Below are positions 52,579-61,743 of a DNA stretch of 64,000 nt, in pieces. Position 1 is the stretch's first letter, and each line of letters begins with the position of its first letter. The stretch comes from Spirosoma sp. (GTDB lineage: Bacteria; Bacteroidota; Bacteroidia; Cytophagales; Spirosomataceae), in the NCBI RefSeq assembly GCF_026391055.1, contig NZ_JAPLET010000015.1:1-64000 (forward strand), given 5' to 3'. The translations under genes were made by a program, and so were the position numbers. The notes beneath the pieces are model-generated. The model had not been told where the DNA came from and ran no database searches. It worked only from the letters and a program-made list of their open reading frames with translations.

Positions 52579-53541
52579 ATGATAAAAAGAATAGTACATC
52601 TCAGCCTGTGCATCGCATCGGGCTGGCTACCTGTGCTAGCGCAGAATCAGCCCGACAATGCCGCCTGGCAGATCGTTGGTCAGAATATAAATGCGGCTAA
52701 TTATTAGGGTATTACCGTTGCCAACGGTATGATTGGGCTGGTGTCTTCGCCGGAGCCCATGAAAGTGAAGGATGTGGTGCTCAATGGCGCGTTCGATACC
52801 TACGGTCGCGGACGAGTGTCGAACATTCTGAAAGTATTCAACTTTGCCAACATGAATCTCAATGTCGATGGGCAACTGCTTGGTCCGAAAGACATTGCCA
52901 ACTATCGGCAGACGCTCGATATGCAGAAGGCTGCTCTCACACAACCTTCGACTACAAAGACAAAGTAAGTGTTCAGTAAACGATGATAGCCCTGCGGCAT
53001 CTGCCCTTTTCGCAACTGACAATGGTAGAAATTACAGCCAGGAAAGACTGCGAGATCATTCCGATGAGCGTAATTGAAACGCCGGAAAACCTGAAAGAAG
53101 TCAAGAATTTCTATTCGGAAATAGATCGGTCGCACGTAACTATCCGCCTGCTGACATCCGTGGCCAAGAGTCCATCCGGCCGGCATACGGTGGCGGCTTC
53201 CAATAGTTTTATCTTCGAAGAACCACATGGGCAGGAACCCGATGTAATTCATGAAGACTGGGATTACAACATGCACCTCGCCAAGTTCAAGAAGCGGCTT
53301 AAGGCGGAGGAAGCCTACCGGTTTAGCGTGGTAGGCTCGGTATCGTCTTTACTCGTTTGTGCGGGAAGGTACCGGCTACAGCCTGTTGCCAAAGGGGTTG
53401 TCGGGCCTGGGTTACAATGGTCACGGATTCTGGGATACCGAGCTTTGGATGTACCCGCCAATTCTGATGCTCAAGCCTGAAATTGCGAAGTCAATGCTCG
53501 AATATCGCTTTGAACGAATGAAGCCCATTCAACTGAAATAA
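52579..53541 (+). pseudogene. Decayed GH65 family glycoside hydrolase/phosphorylase
   Basis: A signal peptide start (MIKRIVHLSLCIASGWLPVL) leads into a GH65 N-terminal domain: QNINAANY, in-frame TAG at 52705, then GITVANGMIGLVSSPEPMKV and LNGAFDTYGRGRVSNILKVF. A frameshift near 52940 and a further in-frame TAA near 52978 break it again. It resumes with LRHLPFSQLTMVEITARKDC, LLTSVAKSPSGRHTVAASNS and HEDWDYNMHLAKF. Then a large deletion near 53360 joins to GLSGLGYNGHGFWDTELWMY from the catalytic domain, in another frame, ending MKPIQLK. An intact family member would be about 700 residues or more. Several independent lesions make sequencing error alone unlikely. It may once have belonged to the neighbouring uptake locus. 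Confidence 0.88.
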
Positions 53542-53546
53542 AAAAT

Positions 53547-53607
53547 AAGCCGTTTACAGGTGGGCCGGGCGTTCGTGATAACGGCGCAGCCTCTCCGTAA
53601 ACGGCTT
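53547..53607. terminator. Hairpin between the GH65 pseudogene and the TetR gene
   Basis: Arms AAGCCGTTTAC and GTAAACGGCTT pair perfectly over 11 bp with a loop of 39 bases that can form smaller pairs. It lies between convergent genes. Confidence 0.6.
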
Positions 53608-53616
53608 TATAGGTTA

Positions 53617-54309
53617 CTACCATTGGGCTACCGGGAAATGAGAAGACTGGAGTTCAAGTTCAACGTCTTTGGTATGGATCGCCATCTTATTGAGTGAAAT
53701 ATAGATAGCTTTCACCGCGTTCTCAATGCGGTTCCAGCCTTCTTCACTCCGGAGGTCGATACTCACCATAGTCCGGTCATTTTGCGCCATAATGGTTAGG
53801 TACGTCATCGCACCGAGAATAATAGCTGAGATTGCCTGCGTGTCAGCTCCCTTTACAAAAGAAAGCTGGCTAACGAGTCGCGTCATTTCCTCATCCTGAG
53901 CGCGGGCCGTTGTTTCGGCGATAGGGTCGTTCTCGATAACACTTGCCTTGAGGATCTCACGAGCGGCTTTGAACGTACGGAAATACCGATATGTTTGGAT
54001 GACCTGCCGATACCAGATTCGGGCAATATCCGATTCGTGTAGTGGACGTATCTGATCCAAAACAGAAGGTGTGAATATTGGAAACAGTTTCCCCATCTTT
54101 ACATAATATTCGAACAAGCCTTCCATGCCGCCGAAATACCTATATATCAGTACCTTGCTGACATTTGCTTTTTCTGCAACGCGGTTTACGCCTACGCCCT
54201 CTATACCGCGTTCGGCTATGACTTCTTCTAGAGCTTCGACAATGCGCTGTGTGGTCTTTGCGCGATTTCGTCTAATTTTTTCATCCTTATCCATGATGGG
54301 GGTCTGCAT
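53617..54309 (-). CDS. TetR/AcrR family transcriptional regulator
   Basis: 230 residues; start at ATG 54309 (MQTPIMDKDE) or the ATG at 54294. The N-terminal helix-turn-helix (TTQRIVEALEEVIAERGIEG, then VGVNRVAEKANVSKVLIYRY FGG) is complete. The C-terminal ligand domain carries no recognised specificity. It is convergent with the GH65 pseudogene and divergent from the GH9 gene across a 627-base AT-rich gap, so it may control its own gene or GH9; no operator is evident. Confidence 0.85.
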   Translation of the reverse strand: MQTPIMDKDEKIRRNRAKTTQRIVEALEEVIAERGIEGVGVNRVAEKANVSKVLIYRYFGGMEGLFEYYVKMGKLFPIFTPSVLDQIRPLHESDIARIWYRQVIQTYRYFRTFKAAREILKASVIENDPIAETTARAQDEEMTRLVSQLSFVKGADTQAISAIILGAMTYLTIMAQNDRTMVSIDLRSEEGWNRIENAVKAIYISLNKMAIHTKDVELELQSSHFPVAQW

Positions 54310-54936
54310 AATAGTTCAGTAATTCAAGTACATGTCACCTCTTTGACTAATGATGGTAAGAAAAGTCACTTTAGGTCACTGTTTGGGTCGAGTGTGGAAT
54401 CCTGTAAGTAAAAAAATAACTATAAACTATTTATTTAAACAAGTAAGGTGGCTAGGCTCTATGGCAAATGCGTGTGTAGCGTGTTTGCTCTTATGTACTG
54501 TTTTGTACTATTTACTTATCGATAGTCAAATAACTGACTATTTATATTTTAAGAATATAGGTATCTGTATATGGAAAGCGGCATGATTTCGACTTAAGAC
54601 ACAGTGCTTTATAAGTGTAAATTTTTATTAAATATATTTTAGATTTGGTATATATAATTCTACTATTTCTACGCAATAATAAGCTCTGATAAATGATAAG
54701 TAAATCAGCATTTTTCTAACTCCTTCTTTAGCAAGAGGACAAACGGAGTTCTAACTGGCTTATAACTAGTACTTTTGACGGAGACCGAATGTGTCTCAGT
54801 CTAAAAAGTAAATATGGCTCCAATATAAAGGGCAGACAAACAAGTAAAATAGAACCATATGTTGCTCCCTATTTAGAAATGCCTGTGCATTGTTAAGGAT
54901 TTATTTATTGGTGTAACATTCTTTTTTGCAAAGCGA
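54310..54936. other. AT-rich non-coding gap
   Basis: 627 bases between divergent genes. A 78-codon plus-strand frame at 54350-54586 has poor coding character. GTCACT occurs twice near 54367-54380 (a direct repeat), a weak operator candidate. TAGATTTG at 54640-54647 matches the -7 element but is far from GH9. No clear RNA gene. Confidence 0.55.
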
Positions 54937-56700
54937 ATGCGAGTTTCTCTAATCATACTTCTCTTATTAGCCACCAAACTGGTCAATGGACAATCTCTGT
55001 CCACAAATATTAGGCTTAATCAGGTTGGGTTTTACCCTAATGCCGTAAAAGTGGCGGTGATCGTACATGATGCAGGGGCATCTACCGCGCCCGGCAAGTT
55101 TCAGCTTATGACTCCCGACCATAAAAAGGTTGTCTTTACGGGTACGTTGAGTGGCCCTAAACAGAACCAGATTTCGGGTAAAGTAAGCCAGTTCGCTGAT
55201 TTTTCGGCTTTTAAACAGAAGGGGACCTACATTTTAGCCGTACCCGGTTTGGGTCATTCGTATCCGGTCGAGATTCGGCCGGACGTACACCGGGCCGTGG
55301 CAATTGGTGCCCTGAAAGGATTTTATTACCAGCGTGTGTCTACCGAACTACCTGCCAGGTATGCCGGTAAATGGGCCCGTCCGGCCGGGCATCCAGACAC
55401 GAGGGTGTTGATTCATCCGTCAGCTGTTTCGCCGGGGCGCCCGGTGGGTACGGTTATTTCGTCGCCCAGGGGGTGGTACGATGCGGGTGATTACAATAAG
55501 TATATTGTCAATTCGGGTATTACGGTGGGGACGCTGCTTTCCCTGTACGAAGATTTTCCGGCCTATGCCAAATCGTTCGACACCAATATTCCGGAAACAG
55601 GCAATGCCGTTCCCGATCTGCTGGACGAAGTGCTCTGGAACCTCCGCTGGATGCTAACCATGCAGGACCCGGCCGATGGGGGCGTTTACCATAAGTTGAC
55701 GAATCCAAGCTTCGATGGGATGGTTATGCCCGACAAAGCCACAAAAGACCGGTATGTGATCCAGAAAAGCATTACCGCAACCCTTGATTTTGCTGCTGTA
55801 CTAGCCCAGGCTAGCCGGGTATTCAAACAGTACAACAAAGCATTGCCCGGCCTGTCGGACTCTTGCCGGACGGCGGCTGTCAAAGCCTGGAAATGGGCTG
55901 AGCAAAACCCCAACGCCGTTTATCGGCAGAACGAGATGAATACGCAGTTCGACCCCGATGTGGTAACGGGGAGTTACGAAGACCGCGATGCGAGCGACGA
56001 GTGGGTTTGGGCCGCGCTTGAACTGTATGTGACAACAAAAGATGATGCTTATTATACGGCTGCGAAGCTAAAATTTGATGAGAAGCTGAGCTTACCCTCC
56101 TGGAATCAGGTTCGCCTGTTGGGGTATTACACGCTCGCCCGCTTTGCCAATGAGGTTACACCCCTTGGTAAACAGGGAAGCGAGTCGGTGAAGAAGCAAT
56201 TGCTTGCCTTTGCCGATGACCTTATTCAGGGAACAGACCAGCAGGCCTATGGCACGGTAATGGGCAAATCGGCGCGGGATTATATTTGGGGAAGTAGTGC
56301 CGTAGCCGCTAACCAGGGTATTGCGTTGGTTCAGGCGTATAACCTCACCAAAGATGGCCGCTACCTGCGCTTTGCCTTAACCAACCTCGACTATCTATTA
56401 GGCCGTAATGCAACGGGCTATTCATTGCTAACAGGGTTTGGTGATAAGCCGGTTATGAATCCGCACCACCGGCCGTCCGTAGCCGACGGAATCACCGAAC
56501 CGGTACCGGGCCTATTATCGGGCGGACCGAACGGCAATGCACCGAAGCAGGACAAATGCCCCGGATACACCGCCACTTCGGCCGACGAAATGCTTCTGGA
56601 TGATTCATGTTCGTATGCCTCCAACGAGATTGCCATTAACTGGAATGCCCCGCTGGTTTACCTTGCGGCAGCTATTGAAGCGTTACAAACAAAGTTGTAG
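54937..56700 (+). CDS. Glycoside hydrolase family 9 (endoglucanase-type)
   Basis: 587 residues. Signal peptide (MRVSLIILLLLATKLVNG, cut near NGQS). An N-terminal Ig-like domain (TNIRLNQVGFYPNAVKVAVI) precedes the (alpha/alpha)6 catalytic domain. Active-site pieces: GWYDAGDYNKY with the catalytic Asp pair at D181/D184, HHRPSVAD near 508-516, and SYASNEIAINWNAPLVYLAA with the catalytic Glu at 564. GH9 enzymes cut beta-1,4 glucan or related chains. Secreted; no dockerin or binding module seen. It ends 3 bases before the convergent DoxX gene. Confidence 0.92.
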   Translation: MRVSLIILLLLATKLVNGQSLSTNIRLNQVGFYPNAVKVAVIVHDAGASTAPGKFQLMTPDHKKVVFTGTLSGPKQNQISGKVSQFADFSAFKQKGTYILAVPGLGHSYPVEIRPDVHRAVAIGALKGFYYQRVSTELPARYAGKWARPAGHPDTRVLIHPSAVSPGRPVGTVISSPRGWYDAGDYNKYIVNSGITVGTLLSLYEDFPAYAKSFDTNIPETGNAVPDLLDEVLWNLRWMLTMQDPADGGVYHKLTNPSFDGMVMPDKATKDRYVIQKSITATLDFAAVLAQASRVFKQYNKALPGLSDSCRTAAVKAWKWAEQNPNAVYRQNEMNTQFDPDVVTGSYEDRDASDEWVWAALELYVTTKDDAYYTAAKLKFDEKLSLPSWNQVRLLGYYTLARFANEVTPLGKQGSESVKKQLLAFADDLIQGTDQQAYGTVMGKSARDYIWGSSAVAANQGIALVQAYNLTKDGRYLRFALTNLDYLLGRNATGYSLLTGFGDKPVMNPHHRPSVADGITEPVPGLLSGGPNGNAPKQDKCPGYTATSADEMLLDDSCSYASNEIAINWNAPLVYLAAAIEALQTKL

Positions 56701-56703
56701 TCC

Positions 56704-57051
56704 TTACGTATATTGATAGGCCCACCAGATCAGCAGACCCTGAAGCGGTAACCGCCCCCAGCGAATCCAGGCGGGTAGTTTAAGGAATCGGCTGGACGTG
56801 GCCATGTACACATTCGCCGGAAATATCGCAATCAGCAGCAGAATAAGCCCCCAGGCGGATAGCGAACGGGTAGCTGGGAAAAGTAAGCCAACGCCCAGCA
56901 GGACTTCGGCAATGCCGCTTACAATAACCATCAGGTTGTGTGCCGGAATGTAAGGCGGCATAATGGCCAAATACGTTTTGGGACTAATAAAGTGATTCAG
57001 CCCGGCAGCGATATACACAACGGCCTGAATGTAAAGGCTTAGGTTAGACAT
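56704..57051 (-). CDS. DoxX-like membrane protein
   Basis: 115 residues with four hydrophobic segments (IQAVVYIAAGLNHFI; MVIVSGIAEVLLGVGLLF; LSAWGLILLLIAIFPANVYM; LPLQGLLIWWAYQY). The AGLNHF and AEVLLGVGLL motifs are typical of the DoxX/DUF4870 type. Membrane oxidoreductase-associated or transport role has been proposed for the family, but the function is unproven. Convergent with GH9 by 3 bases. Confidence 0.78.
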   Translation of the reverse strand: MSNLSLYIQAVVYIAAGLNHFISPKTYLAIMPPYIPAHNLMVIVSGIAEVLLGVGLLFPATRSLSAWGLILLLIAIFPANVYMATSSRFLKLPAWIRWGRLPLQGLLIWWAYQYT

Positions 57052-57064
57052 GCGTGTTTAAATA

Positions 57065-57092
57065 ACGGCTCTGGCAAACTTGCCAGAGCCGT
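57065..57092 (-). terminator. Terminator of the glutathionylspermidine synthase-like gene
   Basis: A perfect 12-bp stem (ACGGCTCTGGCA / TGCCAGAGCCGT) with a 4-base loop, 34 bases past the stop at 57126. A short T-tract follows on the minus strand. Confidence 0.75.
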
Positions 57093-57125
57093 ACTAAGCT
57101 AGTCGATAAACTTGACTTTGACGCG

Positions 57126-58298
57126 TTACTCAACAATATGCCCCACAAAACCGGCCGTGTTGTCCAGAATGAGCCCCCCACGCCGGAAACCTAGTCCGCA
57201 TCCTTCTCCAGCATAAAAAACACCAGCCTGGTATGAATTGCCGGCCGAATCTTTCGGGAAATCGACGTATTCCTGATAAATCTTGGGATAATCGCCATAG
57301 TCACCTTCAGTGGTCTGCCGCTCGCTACCGTCCGGGTTTAGAATACGGGTGTTGGCACCTTCCCGCCCAAACAATACTTTTTCAACGCAAGGCTTTCCGG
57401 TTAATGGCCTCGTATCGGTTTCGAGCAACAGGGGGTGATTTGGGTATAGCTCCCACAGGACTTTCAGAATGTATTTCGACTGAAACAGCAATGTATACGC
57501 CGGATTCAGCACAACGGCCAGTCGCTTGCGCACAATCTCGGTCAGGATCTGAATCAGTTCCGGCTCATCTTCGGCTATAGATTCCCAGGGCACCAGCTTA
57601 AACCAGAAGTCCAGCTTTTCAAACTGACCGTTCTTAGGATTTTGCCAGAAAATGCCCTCTTCTGCCGAAAAATCCACATTATCGATAAAATCGAATTCAA
57701 TATCATAACCGGCTTCTCGGGCTGCTTCGCCCAGTAAGGCTACGTTGGCGTCATCTTCGGAAAAGCCCCGCATGGCTGAGAGCAGCAGCGTTGGCTGTAA
57801 GTCGGGGTTTACGGCCAGGAGTTCCTCAAACTGGCCCGTTAAGGTTTCAAACACTGCGTTGAACTGCTGGCTGTCGTCGAGGCCGTTGGCGCGCAGGTGT
57901 GCATACTGAACAACGGCTGTTTCGGGCAGACAGGTGGCGGTATCGGCGTTGAACTCGATTAATTTGATGGGTTGCTCATCGATGCCCCCGGCCAGATCGA
58001 AGCGCCCATAGAGGTGGATATGACGGTCGTCGTTCCAGGACAGTTTTATCAGCTCAACCAGATTGGCTGGAATGCCTGCTTCGGCAAATCGGTTTTCGTC
58101 GATGATCTGCTGCCCGGCGGCTATAAACATCTCGAATAACTCATTGGCCGCTTCATAGTAGGCATCCGCTTCTGTAGGCTTTATTGTTACAACCTCATCG
58201 GCAAGGTAAGGTAGTGTATCCTGGCCGAGCATCCAGTCCCAGCCAAGATTTCGTAGCTGGGTGGTGGGGGGTGTATGTAATGGTGTAAGGGAGATCAT
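57126..58298 (-). CDS. Glutathionylspermidine synthase family protein
   Basis: 390 residues, about the length of the synthetase half of the E. coli enzyme. ATP-grasp hallmarks: IHLYGRFDLAGGIDEQPIKL (about 94-113), IEFNADTATCLPETAVVQYA (about 114-133), and LVPWESIAEDEPELI. No amidase domain is fused. The family ligates amines to peptides, but many Bacteroidota members are of unknown acceptor. Nothing in the neighbourhood indicates glutathione or trypanothione metabolism. Start ATG 58298. Confidence 0.85.
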   Translation of the reverse strand: MISLTPLHTPPTTQLRNLGWDWMLGQDTLPYLADEVVTIKPTEADAYYEAANELFEMFIAAGQQIIDENRFAEAGIPANLVELIKLSWNDDRHIHLYGRFDLAGGIDEQPIKLIEFNADTATCLPETAVVQYAHLRANGLDDSQQFNAVFETLTGQFEELLAVNPDLQPTLLLSAMRGFSEDDANVALLGEAAREAGYDIEFDFIDNVDFSAEEGIFWQNPKNGQFEKLDFWFKLVPWESIAEDEPELIQILTEIVRKRLAVVLNPAYTLLFQSKYILKVLWELYPNHPLLLETDTRPLTGKPCVEKVLFGREGANTRILNPDGSERQTTEGDYGDYPKIYQEYVDFPKDSAGNSYQAGVFYAGEGCGLGFRRGGLILDNTAGFVGHIVE

Positions 58299-58350
58299 AG
58301 CAGTTGGTTCTTTTCCTGATGAATTACGAAGCGTATCAATTTATAACTCC

Positions 58351-58382
58351 GCAGGCCGGTAATTGGTCATGAGCCGGCCTGC
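58351..58382. promoter_or_regulatory. Hairpin/palindrome just upstream of the nucleoside hydrolase
   Basis: Arms GCAGGCCGG and CCGGCCTGC (9 bp) with a 14-base loop, ending 17 bases before the ATG at 58400. It is between divergent genes, so it may be an operator or a leader hairpin that masks the ribosome site. Confidence 0.35.
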
Positions 58383-58399
58383 AAATCTCGTTTAACCTG

Positions 58400-59401
58400 A
58401 TGATTCGACCCTATTTATTTTTTGCCAGTGTGTTACTGGCTCTGACAGCCGGTTCATCGTATGGACAATCGGCCCCGAATAGCCAGCCGGTTCCGATTAT
58501 CTTCGATACCGACATGGGGCCGGACTACGACGATGTAGGTGCCATTACCATGCTTCACGCCTTTGCCGATGCCGGACAGGCGCGTATCCTGGCCACCATA
58601 GCCAGTACTAATTACCCGAATGTGACCTCGGTGCTGAGTGTGCTGAACACTTATTTTAACCGCCCGAACATACCCATTGGCGTCCCCAAAGGAGAAGCCG
58701 TGGGCGACAAAGACACGCAGCACTGGTCCGATACACTGGTGGCACGTTATCCGCACAGGATTAAGTCGAACAGCGAGGTGCCGGATGCCGTGGCGCTGTA
58801 CCGTCAAATTCTGGCCAAACAACCCGACCAGAGCGTTACCATTATTACGGTCGGCTTCCTGACCAATCTGGCTAACCTGCTCAACTCCCCACCCGATCAG
58901 TATTCCAGGTTATCGGGCAAGGAACTGGTAACGAAAAAAGTAAAAAAGCTTGTCAGCATGGCGGGCAAATTTCCGAGTGGTCGGGAGTACAATGTCCACC
59001 GGGATGTAGCTTCGTCGAAAGTCGTTTTCGACAACTGGCCCACATCTATTTTAATGAGTGGATTTGAAATAGGTGAACAGATTCATTCGGGTCTGCCGCT
59101 TACGCAAAATAACCGTATCCGGAATAGTCCGGTAAAAGACGTTTTTCGGATTTCGCTGCCTAAAGCGGCCGAGGATAAAAACGGCCGGATGAGCTGGGAC
59201 CAGACAGCCGTACTGGTGGGGGTGAAAGGCTACGAACCGTATTATACCGTTAAATCGGGGCGGCTGACGATGAATGCCGACGGCTCCAACGGCTGGAACG
59301 ATTCCGGTAGAGGGCATGAATACCTGGTCGTGAGCCAGCCAGTCTCTGAAGTCGAAACGCTGATCAATGAGTTAATGCAGCATCAGCCGGTTAAGCACTG
59401 A
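58400..59401 (+). CDS. Secreted nucleoside hydrolase (IUNH family)
   Basis: 333 residues. Signal peptide (MIRPYLFFASVLLALTAGSS, cut near SYGQS). The Ca-binding motif IIFDTDMGPDYDDVGAIT (33-50), the NTYFNRPNIPIGVPKG segment and ITVGFLTNLANLLNSP fit inosine/uridine-preferring nucleoside hydrolases, which split the N-glycosidic bond. Family C-terminal Asp/His region is less clear. Exported members may salvage nucleosides from outside. The downstream recX gene is 67 bases away. Confidence 0.88.
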   Translation: MIRPYLFFASVLLALTAGSSYGQSAPNSQPVPIIFDTDMGPDYDDVGAITMLHAFADAGQARILATIASTNYPNVTSVLSVLNTYFNRPNIPIGVPKGEAVGDKDTQHWSDTLVARYPHRIKSNSEVPDAVALYRQILAKQPDQSVTIITVGFLTNLANLLNSPPDQYSRLSGKELVTKKVKKLVSMAGKFPSGREYNVHRDVASSKVVFDNWPTSILMSGFEIGEQIHSGLPLTQNNRIRNSPVKDVFRISLPKAAEDKNGRMSWDQTAVLVGVKGYEPYYTVKSGRLTMNADGSNGWNDSGRGHEYLVVSQPVSEVETLINELMQHQPVKH

Positions 59402-59468
59402 CGTAAAAAACGCCCATTTCCGACCCATGCAGTGAGCAATTTCGGCCTGTGTGGTGTTATCTTCTTAT

Positions 59469-59924
59469 ATGACAGAATCAGTGAAAGATGCGCTTCGTAA
59501 GGCAGCTATGTTTTGTGCGTATCAGGAACGTACGCAGCAGGAAGTCCGCGACCGGCTGAAGGAGTGGGGCATCTGGGGCGACGATGCCGAAGAGGTAATT
59601 GCCGAGTTGATTCAGCAGAATTATCTGAACGAAGAACGATTTGCGAAGTCATTTGCGGGCGGAAAATTCAGGGTGAAAGGTTGGGGAAAGCGGAAAATAA
59701 AGCAGCATCTGCAACAGCGGGGTATCACTGGCTACAACCTCGATCAGGCCATGAAAGAAATTGCTCCCGACGATTACCGGGGGACGCTCTCGGATTTATT
59801 AGCGAAAAAACGGCAGAGCCTTCGGGGCGATAGCCCGCTTGTTGTCAAACAAAAGCTTGTGCGTTATGCGCTCAGCAAGGGCTACGAGCCCGATCTGATC
59901 TTTTCTGTATTAGGTGAGGAATAG
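59469..59924 (+). CDS. recX: RecX family regulatory protein
   Basis: 151 residues from ATG 59469; a GTG at 59451 is possible but gives no extra domain. All-helical RecX repeats: ALRKAAMFCAYQERTQQEVR, DRLKEWGIWGDDAEEVIAEL, IQQNYLNEERFAKSFAGGKF and RVKGWGKRKIKQHLQQRGI. RecX modulates RecA filament growth during recombination and SOS. No recA lies nearby. Confidence 0.92.
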   Translation: MTESVKDALRKAAMFCAYQERTQQEVRDRLKEWGIWGDDAEEVIAELIQQNYLNEERFAKSFAGGKFRVKGWGKRKIKQHLQQRGITGYNLDQAMKEIAPDDYRGTLSDLLAKKRQSLRGDSPLVVKQKLVRYALSKGYEPDLIFSVLGEE

Positions 59925-59990
59925 CGCAGAGAAACATGAGGTGTTAATGGCGGGTTGCTTTCCCCCGACAATTGCCGGTTCTTTGCGGGT

Positions 59991-60938
59991 ATGAAGTCGC
60001 GAAAAGTCTCTATTATCCTTATCAACTACAACTCGCATCAGTTTACGTACGACTGTGTCGATTCGATACTTGACAAGACCGCATCCGTAGCTAATGGTGG
60101 CGTTGAGTACGAGATTATTGTTGTCGATAATAACTCGGTCATAACGGATTATGAAGCACTTAAGCCCATCGTTGGCCACGGCCCGGCAGATGGACCGCGC
60201 ATTCAGCTGATTCGGAGTCGTATTAACCTGGGTTTTTCGGGTGGGAACATGCTGGGTGTTCAACTAGCCGACCCAACGACTGACTACTACTACTTCCTGA
60301 ACAACGACTGTGTGTTACGAACCGACGTGTGCACGCAACTGGCCACTTTCATGGACAGCACTCCCGATGCGGGTCTGTGTGGTGCGCAAATGTTTGCGGG
60401 CGATGGATCCAGGCAGGTTACGTTTGGTTATTTGCCCACCCTGGCCAGCAAAATTCTGGGCCATGGTTTTGTCCGGTCACTTAATCCAGCGCTTTACCCA
60501 TCCGTCCGGCAAGTGTACACTGAGCCTTTACAGGTCCCTTTTGTAATGGGCAGCACGCTCTTTGTGCGGGCATCGGCATTCGACCTGATTGGCGGCTTCG
60601 ATGTGGCTCATTTTCTATACGTCGAGGAGGAAGATCTGGCCAAGCGGCTGCTGCTGAAAGGGTATAAATCATATCTGGTGCCGCAGGCCGAGTATGTTCA
60701 TTTTACCGGGCAAAGTACAACCCGAAATTATGACATCGAGAAAGAATACTACATCTCCCTGTTTCATTACTTCCGAAAGTACCATACCTGGCCCGAACGA
60801 GCTTTGTTCAGAGCGTACTACTTCATTAAAAATGGCCGGAAGTTTCGCCGGGACCCTATTTACGGGCGTTTGGCCTGGTTTATCGGGCGGGGCAGCCCCA
60901 TACGGGAAAGCCTGCGATACAGACAGCCCATTCGGTAG
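59991..60938 (+). CDS. Glycosyltransferase family 2
   Basis: 315 residues from ATG 59991; an upstream TTG extension is not preferred. GT-A motifs: VSIILINYNSHQFTYDCVDS (6-25), YEIIVVDNNS (about 40-49), LGFSGGNMLGVQLADP, YYFLNNDCVL (about 97-106, the NND in place of DxD), and the acceptor-side FVEEEDL-like FLYVEEEDLAKRLLLKGYKS. Resembles rhamnosyl-type transferases acting on surface glycans. Convergent with the methyltransferase gene, so no glycan operon is visible. Confidence 0.9.
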   Translation: MKSRKVSIILINYNSHQFTYDCVDSILDKTASVANGGVEYEIIVVDNNSVITDYEALKPIVGHGPADGPRIQLIRSRINLGFSGGNMLGVQLADPTTDYYYFLNNDCVLRTDVCTQLATFMDSTPDAGLCGAQMFAGDGSRQVTFGYLPTLASKILGHGFVRSLNPALYPSVRQVYTEPLQVPFVMGSTLFVRASAFDLIGGFDVAHFLYVEEEDLAKRLLLKGYKSYLVPQAEYVHFTGQSTTRNYDIEKEYYISLFHYFRKYHTWPERALFRAYYFIKNGRKFRRDPIYGRLAWFIGRGSPIRESLRYRQPIR

Positions 60939-60957
60939 CCGAAGGTGGCATCGACGC

Positions 60958-61668
60958 TTACTTACTCAAGCCAAAATGATCGTAAAAATAAGCTTCGGGC
61001 TTTAGGTTGAGCCACTTTTTACGGTTCAGCACCAGCTCGTCGTATGTAAGTGCGTCAATTTGAGACGGGGTGAAATCAAGGACCGATTCGGGTTTTTGCC
61101 GGGTAACAATGCCAAGTCCCTGGTCGCAGTCGAGTACGAACACATTCAGGTCGGGTCGTTGGCTGCGTAGGTGAATGATCGTTCGCCAGACGTCGCCGTT
61201 CCATTCGCCCGTTTCCCAGTCTTCAAAGCGCCCGGCAGCACCCACCGTCTGTGGATTGCAGTCATGCATAATAATAACGCCGTCGTCCTCCATATAACGG
61301 AGGGTATTCTCCACGTCGCGGAGGGCAAACCGGTACTCGTGCATGCCATCGATGAGCGCCAGTTGTATCTTTCTGGCAGAAAAAGCCTGTTGGGCATCCC
61401 GCTCGAAAAACTCATCACTGGTTTTCTCGAAGTATTGGTTATTGATGTTATACGGATTGATGATCACCTTACCAAATCGGCGGGTGATATCGAAGATGAA
61501 CTTAGGGTCAACCGCAATCTTGAAGGCACTTTTGATCCGGAAGAAAATGTGTCCGTTTTCAACGCCAATTTCGAGGTAATTTCTAAGCTTTTTCTGACGC
61601 ATGAGCGCCTTAATAACGTCGAGTCGATTCACTAATAACAGTTGAGTAAACGCCGTTTGAGATGGCAA
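60958..61668 (-). CDS. Class I SAM-dependent methyltransferase (Methyltransf_24 type)
   Basis: 236 residues from a TTG start at 61668; alternatives are a GTG at 61632 and an ATG at 61602. Motif I YLEIGVENGHIFF, then IQLALIDGMHEYRFALRDVE and GVIIMHDCNPQTVGAAGRFE, fit the family of small methyltransferases that modify glycans or related substrates. It is convergent with a glycosyltransferase (19-base gap), which hints at surface-sugar chemistry, but nothing else supports it. The true start is uncertain. Confidence 0.8.
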   Translation of the reverse strand: MPSQTAFTQLLLVNRLDVIKALMRQKKLRNYLEIGVENGHIFFRIKSAFKIAVDPKFIFDITRRFGKVIINPYNINNQYFEKTSDEFFERDAQQAFSARKIQLALIDGMHEYRFALRDVENTLRYMEDDGVIIMHDCNPQTVGAAGRFEDWETGEWNGDVWRTIIHLRSQRPDLNVFVLDCDQGLGIVTRQKPESVLDFTPSQIDALTYDELVLNRKKWLNLKPEAYFYDHFGLSK

Positions 61669-61680
61669 TTGGCTAAAAAT

Positions 61681-61722
61681 AGAAAAGTCCCCCTAAGCTA
61701 CAAGCTGTAAGGAGACTTTTCT
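61681..61722 (-). terminator. Terminator of the ribonucleotide reductase beta gene
   Basis: Arms AGAAAAGTCCCCCT and AAGGAGACTTTTCT, nearly complementary over 14 bases, loop of 14. On the minus strand it is followed by CTATTTTTA. It lies 22 bases past the stop at 61744. Confidence 0.7.
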
Positions 61723-61743
61723 GTGTTAACGGTCTAGGCTTTT

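Noticed and set aside
53166-53194. CCATCCGG in the GH65 pseudogene as a fifth copy of the dispersed element
   Set aside because: There are no GAGGAG flanks, and the encoded SVAKSPSGRHTVAAS fits the normal GH65 sequence.
54350-54586. 78-codon plus-strand frame in the AT-rich gap
   Set aside because: Poor codon pattern, no domain, and it overlaps likely regulatory DNA between divergent genes.
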